DNA from: Gordonia sputi NBRC 100414
Lineage (GTDB): Bacteria; Actinomycetota; Actinomycetes; Mycobacteriales; Mycobacteriaceae
Direction of reading: 5' to 3'
DNA length: 64,000 bases
Assembly (NCBI RefSeq): GCF_000248055.1
Contig: NZ_BAFC01000127.1
Span: forward strand, 16,463 to 80,462
This document shows positions 49,396-59,776 of this stretch, one piece after another. Within the stretch, counting starts at the first letter, position 1. Each line of letters begins with the position of its first letter. The notes under the pieces were generated by a model. It did not search any database, was not told the origin of the DNA, and saw only the letters and a list, made by a program, of their open reading frames with translations. Position numbers and translations under genes: made by a program.

Positions 49396-49820
49396 ACGAC
49401 GAAGTCGTTCGACGCGATCGTGTCGTACAGCGAACGGGCCGTCGCATTGTCACGTGCGGTCTGCCAGTAGACCTTCGGTAGCCCCTGGTTGCGAGTCCAC
49501 TCGAGCACGTGATCGATGAGCGCACGCCCAGCGCCGCTCCGACGGACGTCGGGCGCCACGAACAGGTCTTCGAGGTACGTGTAGGGCGCGTCGCTCCACG
49601 TTGACGCGTGCGTCAGCCAGTGCACGATGCCGATCGCCCGTCCGGTCTCGTCGCGCGCGATCGCTCCGAACATCGGGTAGTCGGGGTCGAGGATTCGCGC
49701 GAAGGTCAGGTCGGACTGTTCTTCGCTCAGTTCGTGCTCGTAGAACGTCAGGTAGCCCGCCCACAGGGGAGCCCAGTCCTGTCGATCTGCTTCGGTCAGC
49801 GGCGCGATTGTCGTGGTCAT
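49374..49820 (-). CDS. GNAT-family N-acetyltransferase
   Basis: A 148-residue acetyl-CoA-dependent acetyltransferase. The start MTTTIAPLTEADRQDWAPLW is the usual GNAT opening. The acetyl-CoA loop is VAPDVRRSGAGRALIDHVLE (R-x-x-G-x-G/A), preceded by the strand YTYLEDLFV. The C-terminus has KVYWQTARDNATARSLYDTI, the standard Asn-Tyr motif. ATG 49820 was chosen over an upstream ATG because family similarity starts there. It most resembles spermine/spermidine or amino acid acetyltransferases, but the substrate cannot be told. It converges with the DUF998 gene. Confidence 0.88.
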   Translation of the reverse strand: MTTTIAPLTEADRQDWAPLWAGYLTFYEHELSEEQSDLTFARILDPDYPMFGAIARDETGRAIGIVHWLTHASTWSDAPYTYLEDLFVAPDVRRSGAGRALIDHVLEWTRNQGLPKVYWQTARDNATARSLYDTIASNDFVVYEVELT

Positions 49821-49926
49821 CAGTCGTCTCACTCTCGGGTGTTCATCGGTGTCGCACATTTGGCGGGCCAGGCACGAGCCTGAGCATCTGCAGTGGGGGC
49901 GCGTCGTTCACATACGGCGCCAGTCG

Positions 49927-50565
49927 TCACGACGTGGGGCGGAAAACCACTCCTCGCTCCAGCGCCGAACCCGAAACCGGTTGCGCGAAGGTATCTCCCA
50001 GGTGCACGACATAGCCGCTCTTGCTGGCGTCGACACCCTTTGCAGAGAACCTCAGGACGCATTGGTTCTGCTCTGTGCTGTGGCGCTCAAGCGGTGCCGT
50101 CGCGAGTTTTCCGCCCGTTTCGCTGTAGATGGTGACAACAGTTTTGTCGGAAATGGTGCCGCCATTGGCGGTGGTCTCCCATGACTCGCAGCTGACCGGG
50201 ACACCTCCGATTGCAGTGAACTGGGGTGTGTAGCTGATCCCGAGCACAATCGCGAACACGGCGAGGCCAGCGAACACAACCATCGCGATCGACGTCCCGA
50301 CGATGACCGGTACGCGAGTCTTGTGCTGCCACTCGCGTCGCGGCAGCGCGGCACCCGAGTCGAGCCAGAATTCGGTTGTCCCCTGCTGCGCGTCAGTCGG
50401 ATACTGCGACTGCTGGAACGTCTGCGGATACTCCTGCTTGTGGGAGTATCGCTGCGCCTCTGGGTGTTCCTGCGACTGGCGATATTCGCGCGACTGGGTG
50501 TAGTCCTGTCCCTGTGGGTATTGCGGTGCCTGTGGGTGTTGGCCCGACCATGATCCCGGCTCCAC
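49927..50565 (-). CDS. Single-pass membrane protein with Gln/Tyr/Pro-rich cytoplasmic part
   Basis: A 212-residue protein. GTG 50565 follows AAGGAGTGAC. The first 75 residues are a degenerate Gln-Tyr-Pro-rich segment (YPQGQDYTQSREYRQSQEHP) with no fold. One transmembrane helix follows, VPVIVGTSIAMVVFAGLAVF, and an outer domain of about 100 residues with two cysteines (SCESWETT and NQCVLRFSAKG), likely disulphide-linked. The topology resembles the mycobacterial DUF4333 and MmpS-type proteins, but I cannot confirm either. Its start lies six bases from the tesB stop, so it may be expressed from the tesB transcript. Confidence 0.72.
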   Translation of the reverse strand: MEPGSWSGQHPQAPQYPQGQDYTQSREYRQSQEHPEAQRYSHKQEYPQTFQQSQYPTDAQQGTTEFWLDSGAALPRREWQHKTRVPVIVGTSIAMVVFAGLAVFAIVLGISYTPQFTAIGGVPVSCESWETTANGGTISDKTVVTIYSETGGKLATAPLERHSTEQNQCVLRFSAKGVDASKSGYVVHLGDTFAQPVSGSALERGVVFRPTS

Positions 50566-50571
50566 TACGTG

Positions 50572-51450
50572 TCACTCCTTCGGAGGGAAGTATTTGATCA
50601 GGGCTTCTTGCACGACGGAAGTCGCAAGGGTTCCGTCCCGCTTCCAGAATCGGCCCGAGCCCATCCCGCGCGAGCCGGTCGCGACCGGCGATCGCGTGGC
50701 GTACAGCATCCACTCGTCGAACCGGAAGTCACGATGGAACCACATCGAGTGGTTGACGGTTGCTGCAAACAGGCGATCGATGCCCCACGAAAGTCCGTGC
50801 GTCGTGATGATCGAGTCGAGCACTGTGGTGTCCGATGCGTAGCACATCGCCGCGACATGGAGTAGCGGATCGTCGGGCATGACGCCGTCGGTTTTCATCC
50901 ATACTCTGTTGTCGCGCAACGTCTCTCCGGCTTCGCGCATCTTCCATGAAGGATCGTTGGCGAAGCGGATGTCGATGGGATGCAGTGCGTTGACGAAGGT
51001 GGCGATGCGGTCTTCGAAGCCCTTGAAGTGCTCACCAAGCGGCGGCAACTCTTCCGGATAGGGCACCTGGGGGATCTCGACCGCGTGCTCGAGGCCCGCG
51101 GCGTTATCCTGGAATGCGACGAGCATGGTGAAGATGACCTCGTCGTCTTGCATCGCGGTCACCTGCCGGTTGGCAAATGACTTGCCGTCGCGGAAGCGGT
51201 CGACATGGTATTCCATGGGCTTCTTGACGTCGCCGCCGCGGATGAAGTGTGCGTGCAATGCGTGGACGGGAGGGTTCCCGCGGGTCAGGGTGCGTCCTGC
51301 CGCGACGACGCCCTGCCCGAGCATCTGACCGCCAAAGGTGCGCGCGGTCTTCTGCTCGGGGTGCTGCCCGATGAACAGGTCGTCCTCACGTCGTTCGACG
51401 TCGAGCAGGTCGAGGAGTTTGCCGAGATCCTCGGACACGTCGGTTGTCAT
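50572..51450 (-). CDS. tesB: Acyl-CoA thioesterase II
   Basis: Hydrolyses acyl-CoA to free acid and CoA. It has two hotdog domains: the first with ARTFGGQMLGQGVVAAGRTL and HALHAHFIRGGD, the second with LLHVAAMCYASDTTVLDSII and SMWFHRDFRFDEWMLYATRS. The catalytic Asp lies in ASDTT, with Gln and Thr residues in the second domain, as in E. coli TesB. The ATG at 51450 gives MTTDVSEDLGKLLDLLDVER; one three codons earlier is less likely. It follows pyk, as in mycobacteria, but with a 334-base repeat-filled gap instead of close spacing. Its 292 residues are typical for the family. Confidence 0.93.
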   Translation of the reverse strand: MTTDVSEDLGKLLDLLDVERREDDLFIGQHPEQKTARTFGGQMLGQGVVAAGRTLTRGNPPVHALHAHFIRGGDVKKPMEYHVDRFRDGKSFANRQVTAMQDDEVIFTMLVAFQDNAAGLEHAVEIPQVPYPEELPPLGEHFKGFEDRIATFVNALHPIDIRFANDPSWKMREAGETLRDNRVWMKTDGVMPDDPLLHVAAMCYASDTTVLDSIITTHGLSWGIDRLFAATVNHSMWFHRDFRFDEWMLYATRSPVATGSRGMGSGRFWKRDGTLATSVVQEALIKYFPPKE

Positions 51451-51501
51451 GCAGATCACCCTATGCGGTCAGCCGCAGACGCAATGCAGCCGGTGGGCAG
51501 C

Positions 51502-51735
51502 GTCGGCTCGTGGCTGCGCCGCCCCGTTCTGCACGACGAAGAGCGAGGGCGTCGGCTCGTGGCTGCGCCGCCCCGTTCTGCACGACGAAGAGCGAGGGCG
51601 TCGGCTCGTGGCTGCGCCGCCCCGTTCTGCACGACGAAGAGCGAGGAGCGAAGCGACGATGCGGCAGCGTCGGCTCGTGGTTGCGCCGCCCCGTTCTGCA
51701 CGACGAAGAGCGAGGAGCGCAGCGACGATGCGATG
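51502..51735. repeat. Four tandem units of 49-69 bases between pyk and tesB
   Basis: Each unit begins GTCGGCTCGTGGCTGCGCCG and continues with CCCCGTTCTGCACGACGAAG. Starts are at 51502, 51551, 51600 and 51669. Units 1 and 2 are identical 49-base copies; units 3 and 4 carry an extra GCGAAGCGACGATGCGGCA-like extension. Related sequence recurs in the flank to 51775. The rest of the 51451-51784 gap holds no gene. Confidence 0.85.
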
Positions 51736-51784
51736 AGGAGGAAGAACGGGGCAAAAGGCGCAGCCACGAGACGCGCAAATAAAC

Positions 51785-53227
51785 TCAGTGGTCCTGCTCG
51801 CCGATGCGGTGCACGTGGATCATGTTCGTCGAGCCGACGGTGCCGGGGGGCGCGCCGGCGACAATGACGACCACGTCGCCGTCGCGAAGCCTGCCGATGC
51901 GGAGGAGTTGCAAGTCGACCTGGTCGATCATGTTGTCGGTGGTGTCGACGCGGTCGACGATGAACGTCTCGGTGCCCCAGCTCAGGGCGAGTTGGCTGCG
52001 CACGGCCTGGGTGGGCGTGAACGCCAACAGCGGGAGCCGTGAGTGCAGGCGCGCGAGTCGTCGAACCGTGTCACCGGACTGGGTGAACGCGACGAGGGCT
52101 TTGACTTCGAGGCGTTCGCCGATGTCGCGCGCGGCGTAGGAGATGATGCCGCGCTTGGTGCGTGGGACGTGCGACAGCGGCGGGACGTCGCGGGAGCTTC
52201 CCTCCACGGCCTTGCAGATCCGGTTCATGGTGCGCACCGCCTCGATGGGCCATTTGCCGACCGATGTCTCGCCGGACAGCATCACGGCGTCGGCGCCGTC
52301 GAGCACGGCGTTCGCGACGTCGGATGCCTCGGCGCGTGTGGGGCGCGAGTTCTCGATCATGGAGTCGAGCATCTGCGTTGCCACGATCACCGGCTTGGCG
52401 TTCTCGCGGGCCATCTGGATGGCACGCTTCTGCACGAGCGGCACTTCCTCGAGCGGGAGTTCGACGCCGAGGTCGCCGCGGGCGACCATGATCGCGTCGA
52501 AGGCGAGGACAATGGCCTCGAGGTTGTCGATGGCCTCGGGCTTCTCGAGCTTGGCGATGACGGGTACGCGGCGGCCGACACGATCCATGACCTCGTGGAC
52601 GAGCTCGATGTCGGCGGGGCTGCGCACGAAAGACAGTGCCACGAGGTCGACCCCGAGGCCGAGCGCGAATTCGAGGTCGGCGATGTCTTTCTCGCTCATC
52701 GCGGGCACCGAGACGTTCATGCCGGGCAGTGAGAGGCCCTTGTTGTTCGAGACCGGGCCGCCTTCGGTGACGGTGCAGACCACGTCGTTGCCTTCGACGT
52801 CGGTGACCACGAGACCGACCTTGCCGTCGTCGACGAGCAGCCGGTCGCCGGGGACGGCGTCGTCGGCGAGTCGCTTGTAGGTGGTCGACACTCGGTCGTG
52901 CGTTCCGACGATGTCGTCGGTGGTGATGCGCACGGTGTCGCCGGTGTTCCACATGACTTCGCCGTTGAGCGCGCCGTCGTCTTCGAATTTGCCCAGTCGA
53001 ATCTTGGGACCCTGGAGATCGGCGAGGATGCCTACCGCCTTCTCGGCGTTGTCGCCGGCCTTTCGCACTCTTTCGTAGACCACCTTGTGGTCATCATGCG
53101 TGCCGTGGCTGAAATTGAGTCGCGCGACGTCCATTCCGGCGTCGACGAGTTCCTTCAGCCTCTCTTCGCTATTGGTAGCTGGACCCAGGGTGCAGACGAT
53201 CTTGGTTCGGCGTTCCACTGTGCTCAC
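51785..53227 (-). CDS. pyk: Pyruvate kinase
   Basis: Final glycolytic step, phosphoenolpyruvate plus ADP to pyruvate plus ATP. The barrel starts RRTKIVCTLGPATNSEERLK, with LNFSHGTHDDH (catalytic Arg before it) and LQGPKIRLG. The B domain is in the middle, and the family signature is VIAKLEKPEAIDNLEAI, with its Lys and Glu metal ligands. MVARGDLGVELPLEEVPLVQ and RAEASDVANAVLDGADAVML follow. The C-terminal allosteric domain ends NMIHVHRIGEQDH. It has 480 residues, as usual. GTG 53227 or the GTG nine bases later could be the start; AAGG fits the later one. It is transcribed leftward after gltD with a gap of about 90 bases. Confidence 0.97.
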   Translation of the reverse strand: MSTVERRTKIVCTLGPATNSEERLKELVDAGMDVARLNFSHGTHDDHKVVYERVRKAGDNAEKAVGILADLQGPKIRLGKFEDDGALNGEVMWNTGDTVRITTDDIVGTHDRVSTTYKRLADDAVPGDRLLVDDGKVGLVVTDVEGNDVVCTVTEGGPVSNNKGLSLPGMNVSVPAMSEKDIADLEFALGLGVDLVALSFVRSPADIELVHEVMDRVGRRVPVIAKLEKPEAIDNLEAIVLAFDAIMVARGDLGVELPLEEVPLVQKRAIQMARENAKPVIVATQMLDSMIENSRPTRAEASDVANAVLDGADAVMLSGETSVGKWPIEAVRTMNRICKAVEGSSRDVPPLSHVPRTKRGIISYAARDIGERLEVKALVAFTQSGDTVRRLARLHSRLPLLAFTPTQAVRSQLALSWGTETFIVDRVDTTDNMIDQVDLQLLRIGRLRDGDVVVIVAGAPPGTVGSTNMIHVHRIGEQDH

Positions 53228-53318
53228 CTTAGTCCGCTCGTTTCGGCATAGCCATCGTTACACCTGAGTTGTCATCGGACGTCTACGCGACGTTGCTTCG
53301 CGCAGTGGTGCGCGGTGG

Positions 53319-54824
53319 TCAGCGAACCGACAGCGGGAGTTGGGCTGGTTTTACCGGTGACGGCAAATCCGAGGCACCCATGAGGAATTCGTCGACGGCG
53401 CGTGCTGTCGAACGTCCCTCGGCGATCGCCCACACCACCAACGACGCTCCGCGATGGGCGTCGCCACACACGAACACGCCGGGCGCGTCGGTCTGCCAGT
53501 CGCTTCCGCACGAGATGTTGCCGCGGCGGTTGGGCTCGATCCCCAGATCGGTGAGAAGCGCCGTGTCGCGTACGCCTTCGAACCCGATCGCGAAAAGTGC
53601 CAACTCGCAAGGGATCTCGAACTCGTCGCTGACCGGGGTGATCACCCGTCGGCCGTCGGGCTCGCGTACGACCTTCACTTCGGCGAGCACCATCGTCGTC
53701 ACGTTGCCGTCGGCGTCGCCGACGAATCGTTGCACCGCTACCTGGTATTTGCGTTCGCCGCCCTCCGCGTGCGCACTCGACGTCCGCATGACAAGCGGCC
53801 AGGTCGGCCATGGTGAACGGTTGTCGTCACGGTCGCTGGGTAGTTCGGCGTTGTAGTCGAGTTGGACCACCGACGCCGCGCCCTGGCGATGCGCGGTTCC
53901 GAGGCAGTCGGCTCCGGTGTCGCCGCCGCCGATGATGACGACGTGTTTCCCGGCCGCGCTGATCGGCGACGGCCCGTCGCCCTCGCACTCTTTGTTGGCT
54001 GGAACGAGGTGTTCCATCGCGAGGTGCACTCCGTTGAGCTCACGTCCCGGGACCGGGTTGTCGCGCGCCTTCATCGCACCGATCGCGAGCACGACGGCGT
54101 CGTGCCTGCTGCGCAGTTCGTCAACTGTGAGATCAATGCCGACATCGCAGTTGACGACGAATTGTGTTCCCTCAGCGCGCATCTGAGCAACACGCCGCTC
54201 AATGTCGGACTTCTGCAGCTTGTACTCGGGGATCCCGTAGCGCAGGAGACCACCGACGCGGTCGTCTTTCTCGTAGACCGTGACGTCGTGGCCTGCGCGG
54301 GTCAGCTGTTGCGCAGCCGCCAATCCGCCGGGACCGGAGCCCACAACGGCAACCGACTTGCCCGACTTCGCATCCGGCGCCTCGGGACCGATGATGCCCT
54401 CTGCCCACGACTCGTAGGCGATCGTCTTCTCGATACGTTTGATCGTCACGCTGCCGCCGGTCGTCGACTCGGAGATCGACAGCACACACGCCGCCTCGCA
54501 CGGTGCGGGACAGACCATTCCGGTGAACTCGGGGAAGTTGTTGGTCGCGTGCAGACGTGCGCTTGCCGCATCCCACCGACCACGACGCACGAGGTCGTTC
54601 CACTCGGGAATCAGATTTCCCAACGGGCATCCGGCAGTTCCGGAGTGGCAGAACGGGATTCCGCAATCCATACACCGACGGGCCTGCTCGGAGACCTCGT
54701 TGAGCGACGCGACAGGGTCGAATCCGTGCGCGTATACGTCTTCCCAGTCCTGCACGCGCTCGGCGACCGGACGATACTTTGCTTCCTTCTTCCCGATTTC
54801 CAGGAATCCGCGTGGGTCAGCCAC
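53319..54824 (-). CDS. gltD: Glutamate synthase small subunit (GltD)
   Basis: Beta subunit of NADPH-glutamate synthase; it takes electrons from NADPH through FAD and Fe-S centres to GltB. The N-terminal Fe-S region has [20 protein letters not shown] and [14 protein letters not shown]. The FAD fold is [20 protein letters not shown], and the NADPH fold is [20 protein letters not shown]. It has 501 residues, the expected size. I placed the start at GTG 54824 ([19 protein letters not shown]), which overlaps the gltB stop by eight bases, so the two subunits are translationally coupled. An upstream in-frame ATG would add nine unsupported residues. Confidence 0.97.
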   Translation of the reverse strand: MADPRGFLEIGKKEAKYRPVAERVQDWEDVYAHGFDPVASLNEVSEQARRCMDCGIPFCHSGTAGCPLGNLIPEWNDLVRRGRWDAASARLHATNNFPEFTGMVCPAPCEAACVLSISESTTGGSVTIKRIEKTIAYESWAEGIIGPEAPDAKSGKSVAVVGSGPGGLAAAQQLTRAGHDVTVYEKDDRVGGLLRYGIPEYKLQKSDIERRVAQMRAEGTQFVVNCDVGIDLTVDELRSRHDAVVLAIGAMKARDNPVPGRELNGVHLAMEHLVPANKECEGDGPSPISAAGKHVVIIGGGDTGADCLGTAHRQGAASVVQLDYNAELPSDRDDNRSPWPTWPLVMRTSSAHAEGGERKYQVAVQRFVGDADGNVTTMVLAEVKVVREPDGRRVITPVSDEFEIPCELALFAIGFEGVRDTALLTDLGIEPNRRGNISCGSDWQTDAPGVFVCGDAHRGASLVVWAIAEGRSTARAVDEFLMGASDLPSPVKPAQLPLSVR

Positions 54825-57800
54825 GTGCCGCCTCCATGATCGCTGAATCAACGTCTCGCCCTTCGGCTTCGGCCATCCTGGCCGCGTCGAGGACGCGCTT
54901 GTAATCGGTGGGCATCACCTTGGTGAAGGCCAGGCATCGCCGTGGCCAGTCGGCGAGCATCGACGCGCCGATCGCCGATCCGGTCAGCTCGGTGTGCTTG
55001 GTGATGTGTTCGTGTAGCCAGCGCAGGTCGTCGGGGTCGGGTCGGAGGAGCTCGACCATCGCACCGTTGACCTTGGTCTCGTCGAGGTCGTAGACGTACG
55101 CGATACCGCCGGACATTCCCGCGGCCATGTTGCGGCCGGTGGGTCCGAGGATCACGACGCGACCGCCGGTCATGTACTCGCAGGCGTGGTCGCCGACGCC
55201 CTCGACCACCGCGGTGGCACCCGAGTTGCGCACGGAGAACCGCTCGCCGACCTTGCCGCGGAGGTAGACCTCGCCCGACGTCGCTCCGTAGAGGATGGTG
55301 TTACCCGCGATGACCTGGTCTTCTGCGATGAACCAGGCGTCCTCGTGCGGAGCAACCACGATCTTGCCGCCACACAGACCCTTGCCGACGTAGTCGTTGG
55401 TGTCACCGGTGAGCTTGATGGTGATGCCTGGCGGCAGGAACGCCCCGAGCGACTGCCCTGCCGACCCGGTGAGTTCGACGGTGATGGTGTCCTCGGCGAG
55501 TCCTTCGGCGCCATAGCGTCGGGTCACTTCCGAACCGAGCAGCGTGCCGACGGTGCGGTTGACGTTGCGGACCGGAAGTTCGAGCGTCACCGGGTGCGCA
55601 TCTTCGAGTGCACCTTCGGCGAGTTGGATGAGCGTCTGGTCGAGCGCCTTGTCGAGGCCGTGGTCCTGACCGCGCACGCGGCGGGTCGGTCCCTTGTCCT
55701 CGATGCGACGGAAGATCGGACTGAGATCGAGTCCCTTGCTCTTCCAGTGGGCGACGGCGGTGTCGGTATGCAACCGCTGCGACTGTCCGATCGCGTCGTC
55801 GAGCGTGCGATATCCCAACTGCGCCAGGTACTTTCGCACGTCCTCCGCGATGAATCGGAAGAAGTTGACGATGTGCTCGGCCTGGCCGGTGAACCGCGAA
55901 CGCAACACCGGGTTCTGCGTCGCGACGCCGACCGGGCAGGTGTCGAGGTGGCAGACGCGCATCATGATGCACCCGGACACGATCAGCGGTGCGGTCGAGA
56001 AGCCGTACTCCTCGGCACCGAGCAACGCCGCCATGATGACATCGCGACCCGTGCGGAGGGCACCGTCGCACTGCACGGTGATGCGATCGCGCAACCCGTT
56101 CAGCATCAACGTCTGCTGGGCGTCGGCGAGGCCGATCTCCCAGGGTGTGCCCGCGTGCTTGAGCGAGGTGAGCGGCGACGCTCCCGTTCCTCCGTCGTAT
56201 CCGGAGATGAGCACGACGTCGGCGTGGGCTTTGGAGACGCCGGTCGCGACGGTGCCAACGCCGACAGCACTCACCAGCTTCACGTGGATCCGCGCGTCGG
56301 AATTGGCGTTCTTCAGATCGTGGATCAGTTGCGCGAGATCTTCGATGGAGTAGATGTCGTGGTGCGGCGGCGGCGAGATGAGCGCGACGCCCGGCGTCGA
56401 ATGTCGTGTCTTCGCGATCCACGGGTACACCTTGTACGCGGGGAGCTGACCGCCCTCACCGGGCTTGGCACCCTGCGCCATCTTGATCTGGATGTCGGTG
56501 GCGTTGGTGAGGTAGTCGCTCGTCACGCCGAACCGACCCGACGCGACCTGCTTGACCGCGCTGCGTCGTTCAGGATCGTAGAGACGGTCGGTGTCCTCGC
56601 CGCCCTCACCGGAGTTGGACCGACCACCGATGCGGTTCATGGCGATCGCGATGGTCTCGTGTGCCTCGGCGGAGATCGAGCCGTAGCTCATCGCGCCCGT
56701 GTTGAAGCGGGTCATGATCGACTCGATCGGCTCGACCTCGTCGAGCGGCACGGGGTCGCGACCCGAGAAGTCCAGTTCGAACAGTCCGCGCAGCGTGCCG
56801 CCTTTACGCGACTGATCGTCGACCTTGTCCGAGTACGCCTGGAATACGTCGTCGCGTCCGGTCTTGGTGGCGTGCTGGAGCAAGAACACCGTCTCCGGGG
56901 TGAACATGTGCAACTCGCCCTCGCGGCGATATTGGTACTCGCCGCCGACCTCGAGTCGTCGATAGACCTGCTCGGTCGGGTTGTGCGGGAACGCGCGGTG
57001 ATGCCGGATGCGGACTTCCTCGGCGAGTTCGTCGAGCCCGACGCCCTCGATCCGCGAGACCGTTCTGGTGAAGTACTCCTTGACGACCGCAGACGAGAGA
57101 CCGACGGCCTCGAACGCCTGCGACGCCGTGTACGAGCTGATGGTCGAGATGCCCATCTTGCTCATCACCTTCAGCACGCCCTTGCCGAGCGCCTCGATGT
57201 AGTTGCGCTTGGCCTTCGACGGCCTGACACCGGTCAGCTCGCCCTCGGCGATCAGGTCCTCGATCGATTCGAGTGCCAGATAAGGGTTGACCGCCGCAGC
57301 GCCGAACCCGATAAGCAGTGCGATGTGGTGCACTTCGCGCGCGTCGCCCGACTCGACGATGAGCGCGATCTTCGTGCGCTCCTTGGTGCGGACGAGATGG
57401 TGATGCACTGCAGACGCAGCCAGCAGTGAAGGAATCGGCGCGTGCTCACGGTCGGAGTGCCTGTCCGAGACGACGAGCGTGCTGTGTCCCTCCGCGATCG
57501 CCTGGCTGGCGCGGCGTCGAAGATCTTCGAGCGCATCGGCGAGGCCCTCGCCGCCACGGGCCACCTCGTAGAGGCCGTGGAGAACTTTCGCGGAGAGTCC
57601 CGGGTTGTCGCCGTCGTCGTTGATGTGGACGAGCTTGGCGAGATCGTCGTTGTCGATGACCGGCCAGTGCAGCATGATCTGTCGACACGACGCCGCAGTC
57701 GGTGCGAGCAGATTCTGCTCGGGTCCCATCACGCGCGCCATCGAGGTGACGATCTCCTCGCGGATCGCATCGAGCGGCGGGTTGGTGACCTGGGCGAACA

Positions 57801-59391
57801 GTTCGACGAAGTAGTCGTAGAGCAGTCGCGACCGCTGCGACATCACGGCGACGGGCGTGTCGGTGCCCATCGAGCCGAGTGGTTCGTAACCCGACGCCGC
57901 CATCGGGGTCAGCAAGACCCGCAGGTCTTCTTCGGTGTAGCCGAACGACACCTGGCGTCGCACGACAGTGTCGTGGTTGGGCTTGTAGACCGGGCGCGGC
58001 GGGAGTGTGGCGATGTCGAGGAGGCCTGCGTGCAGCCATTCGTCGTAGGGTTCCGAACGCATGAGATCGCCCTTGATCTCTTCGTCGGGGATGATCCGTC
58101 CCTGCGCAGTGTCGACGAGGAACATCCGACCCGGTTCGAGGCGTCCCTTGGAGACCACGTCGTCGACCGGAACGTCGAGGACGCCGGACTCTGAGGCGAG
58201 GATGACCCGTCCGTCGCGGGTCTGCCACCAGCGTCCGGGGCGCAGCCCGTTGCGGTCGAGCACGGCGCCGACGACGGTTCCGTCCGTGAACGTGACACAT
58301 GCGGGACCGTCCCACGCCTCCATCAGTGACGCGTTGAACTGCAGAAACGCGCGGCGCTTGGGGTCCATCGACGGGACGTTCTCCCACGCCTCCGGCACCA
58401 TCAGCATCACCGCGTGCGGCACGCTGCGTCCACCGAGGTGGAGGAGTTCGAGGACCTCGTCGAGCGACGCCGAATCGGAGGCTTCGGGTGTGCAGATCGG
58501 GAACGCGCGCTTGAGGTCGCCGGGAATGAGGTCTGTCTCGAGCAGAGCCTCGCGGGCCCGCATGCGGTTGCGGTTGCCACGCACGGTGTTGATCTCACCG
58601 TTGTGCGCGACGAACCGGAACGGGTGCGCGAGCGGCCACGACGGGAAGGTGTTGGTGGAGAACCGCGAGTGGACGATGGCGATGGCACTCAGGCAACGAT
58701 CGTCGCGCAGGTCGGGGTAGTAGAGCGGCAACTGCATCGTCGTGAGCATGCCCTTGTAGACCATGGTGCGACTCGACAGCGACGCGACGTACAACCCGGT
58801 GCCTGCGGCCTCGAACTCGGGTGTGATTCGCTCGGCCTGCTTGCGGAACGGATAGATGTAGCGGTCGAGGTCGACGCCGCCGAGCCGTGGTTGTCCCGGT
58901 TCCGGTTCGACAGTGACGAACAACTGCGCCATGAAGGGCATGCAGCCGACTGCGGTCTCGCCGATGTCTGCGCCGTCGACGTCGACCGGGAGGTCACGCC
59001 ACCCGAGGATGGTGATGCCCTCTGCCTCGGCGAGCGCCGAGACGCGGTCCATCGCATCGCGCCGGGCCGCCTGGTCCATCGGCAGGAAGCAGGTGCCGGC
59101 AGCGTAGGTGTTCGCGCCGGTCTGCGACGGCGCCGGAAGCGCGAAATCGACTGTCCCACGGAACAATTCGTCGGGCAGCTGGATGAGGATGCCTGCGCCG
59201 TCGCCGCTGTTGGGCTCAGCGCCTGCCGCACCGCGGTGTTCGAGGTTCTCGAGCGCGAGCAGACCGTCGGCGACAATCGAATGCGACCGTCGACCGTGGA
59301 TGTCGGCAACCATCGCGACGCCACACGAGTCCACTTCTGTCTCTGGGTCGTACAGGCCCTGTTTGGCCGGGAGCGCAGAAAACAACATCAC
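54817..59391 (-). CDS. gltB: Glutamate synthase large subunit (GltB)
   Basis: Alpha subunit of glutamate synthase: glutamine plus 2-oxoglutarate plus NADPH gives two glutamates. It has 1524 residues. The N-terminal glutaminase nucleophile is Cys23 in [15 protein letters not shown] after a short propeptide, followed by [20 protein letters not shown]. The central domain leads to the FMN synthase barrel with [20 protein letters not shown] and [12 protein letters not shown]. The 3Fe-4S ligands are in [18 protein letters not shown]. The C-terminal beta-helix has [20 protein letters not shown]. The start at 59391 follows GGAGG. A 385-base gap with a possible promoter separates it from lgt. Confidence 0.97.
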   Translation of the reverse strand: MMLFSALPAKQGLYDPETEVDSCGVAMVADIHGRRSHSIVADGLLALENLEHRGAAGAEPNSGDGAGILIQLPDELFRGTVDFALPAPSQTGANTYAAGTCFLPMDQAARRDAMDRVSALAEAEGITILGWRDLPVDVDGADIGETAVGCMPFMAQLFVTVEPEPGQPRLGGVDLDRYIYPFRKQAERITPEFEAAGTGLYVASLSSRTMVYKGMLTTMQLPLYYPDLRDDRCLSAIAIVHSRFSTNTFPSWPLAHPFRFVAHNGEINTVRGNRNRMRAREALLETDLIPGDLKRAFPICTPEASDSASLDEVLELLHLGGRSVPHAVMLMVPEAWENVPSMDPKRRAFLQFNASLMEAWDGPACVTFTDGTVVGAVLDRNGLRPGRWWQTRDGRVILASESGVLDVPVDDVVSKGRLEPGRMFLVDTAQGRIIPDEEIKGDLMRSEPYDEWLHAGLLDIATLPPRPVYKPNHDTVVRRQVSFGYTEEDLRVLLTPMAASGYEPLGSMGTDTPVAVMSQRSRLLYDYFVELFAQVTNPPLDAIREEIVTSMARVMGPEQNLLAPTAASCRQIMLHWPVIDNDDLAKLVHINDDGDNPGLSAKVLHGLYEVARGGEGLADALEDLRRRASQAIAEGHSTLVVSDRHSDREHAPIPSLLAASAVHHHLVRTKERTKIALIVESGDAREVHHIALLIGFGAAAVNPYLALESIEDLIAEGELTGVRPSKAKRNYIEALGKGVLKVMSKMGISTISSYTASQAFEAVGLSSAVVKEYFTRTVSRIEGVGLDELAEEVRIRHHRAFPHNPTEQVYRRLEVGGEYQYRREGELHMFTPETVFLLQHATKTGRDDVFQAYSDKVDDQSRKGGTLRGLFELDFSGRDPVPLDEVEPIESIMTRFNTGAMSYGSISAEAHETIAIAMNRIGGRSNSGEGGEDTDRLYDPERRSAVKQVASGRFGVTSDYLTNATDIQIKMAQGAKPGEGGQLPAYKVYPWIAKTRHSTPGVALISPPPHHDIYSIEDLAQLIHDLKNANSDARIHVKLVSAVGVGTVATGVSKAHADVVLISGYDGGTGASPLTSLKHAGTPWEIGLADAQQTLMLNGLRDRITVQCDGALRTGRDVIMAALLGAEEYGFSTAPLIVSGCIMMRVCHLDTCPVGVATQNPVLRSRFTGQAEHIVNFFRFIAEDVRKYLAQLGYRTLDDAIGQSQRLHTDTAVAHWKSKGLDLSPIFRRIEDKGPTRRVRGQDHGLDKALDQTLIQLAEGALEDAHPVTLELPVRNVNRTVGTLLGSEVTRRYGAEGLAEDTITVELTGSAGQSLGAFLPPGITIKLTGDTNDYVGKGLCGGKIVVAPHEDAWFIAEDQVIAGNTILYGATSGEVYLRGKVGERFSVRNSGATAVVEGVGDHACEYMTGGRVVILGPTGRNMAAGMSGGIAYVYDLDETKVNGAMVELLRPDPDDLRWLHEHITKHTELTGSAIGASMLADWPRRCLAFTKVMPTDYKRVLDAARMAEAEGRDVDSAIMEAARG

Positions 59392-59776
59392 GAGCCTCCA
59401 CTCGATTCGCGTGAATCAAATGCTGAAGTCCTCAGGGACAGCGCTGGCCCGTGGAGCAGGTGTCAGGACACGACGCCGTTGGGGACGCGTGTTCCCGGGT
59501 GAGATCTCACTCTATCCGACCACCGCCCGCCGCGTGGTCTTCGACGCCGCGCGGGGGTTGGGGTTCGGGAGGTCGGGGCGTCGGGCGGAGGGGCGGCGGG
59601 TCGTCGGGTGGCGGCGCAGAATCTAGGGGAAAGAATCCTTCCCCTACTCCCAGACCTCTCCGCTAAAAACTTCGCGGGGACACGAAAGGAAGCCGCGGAA
59701 AGAACCCTTCCCTTACTTCCTGCAGCCCACCGAGGCAGTCAACCCCGCCCCGGGGCAGGCGCCCGAGTGGGTCGAG
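59392..59776 (-). promoter_or_regulatory. 385-base gap between lgt and gltB with a probable gltB promoter
   Basis: No gene was seen. On the minus strand TAGAGT (59514 to 59509) is a plausible -10, giving a leader of about 110 bases. The palindrome GATTC-N4-GAATC (59404-59417) lies just before the gltB start. Near 59630-59740, next to the lgt end, GGGGAAAGAATCCTTCCCC is an inverted repeat, and a diverged GGAAAGAACCCTTCCCTTAC lies 70 bases away; these could form hairpins ending the lgt transcript. No GlnR or AmtR box could be named with confidence. Confidence 0.4.

Noticed and set aside
51502..51735. Possible CRISPR array
   Set aside because: The units are direct tandem copies with no spacers between the repeats, unit lengths differ, and no cas genes are present.
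55186..57429. 747-codon plus-strand open frame inside gltB
   Set aside because: Antisense to a clear glutamate synthase with all motifs; it is a codon-bias shadow.
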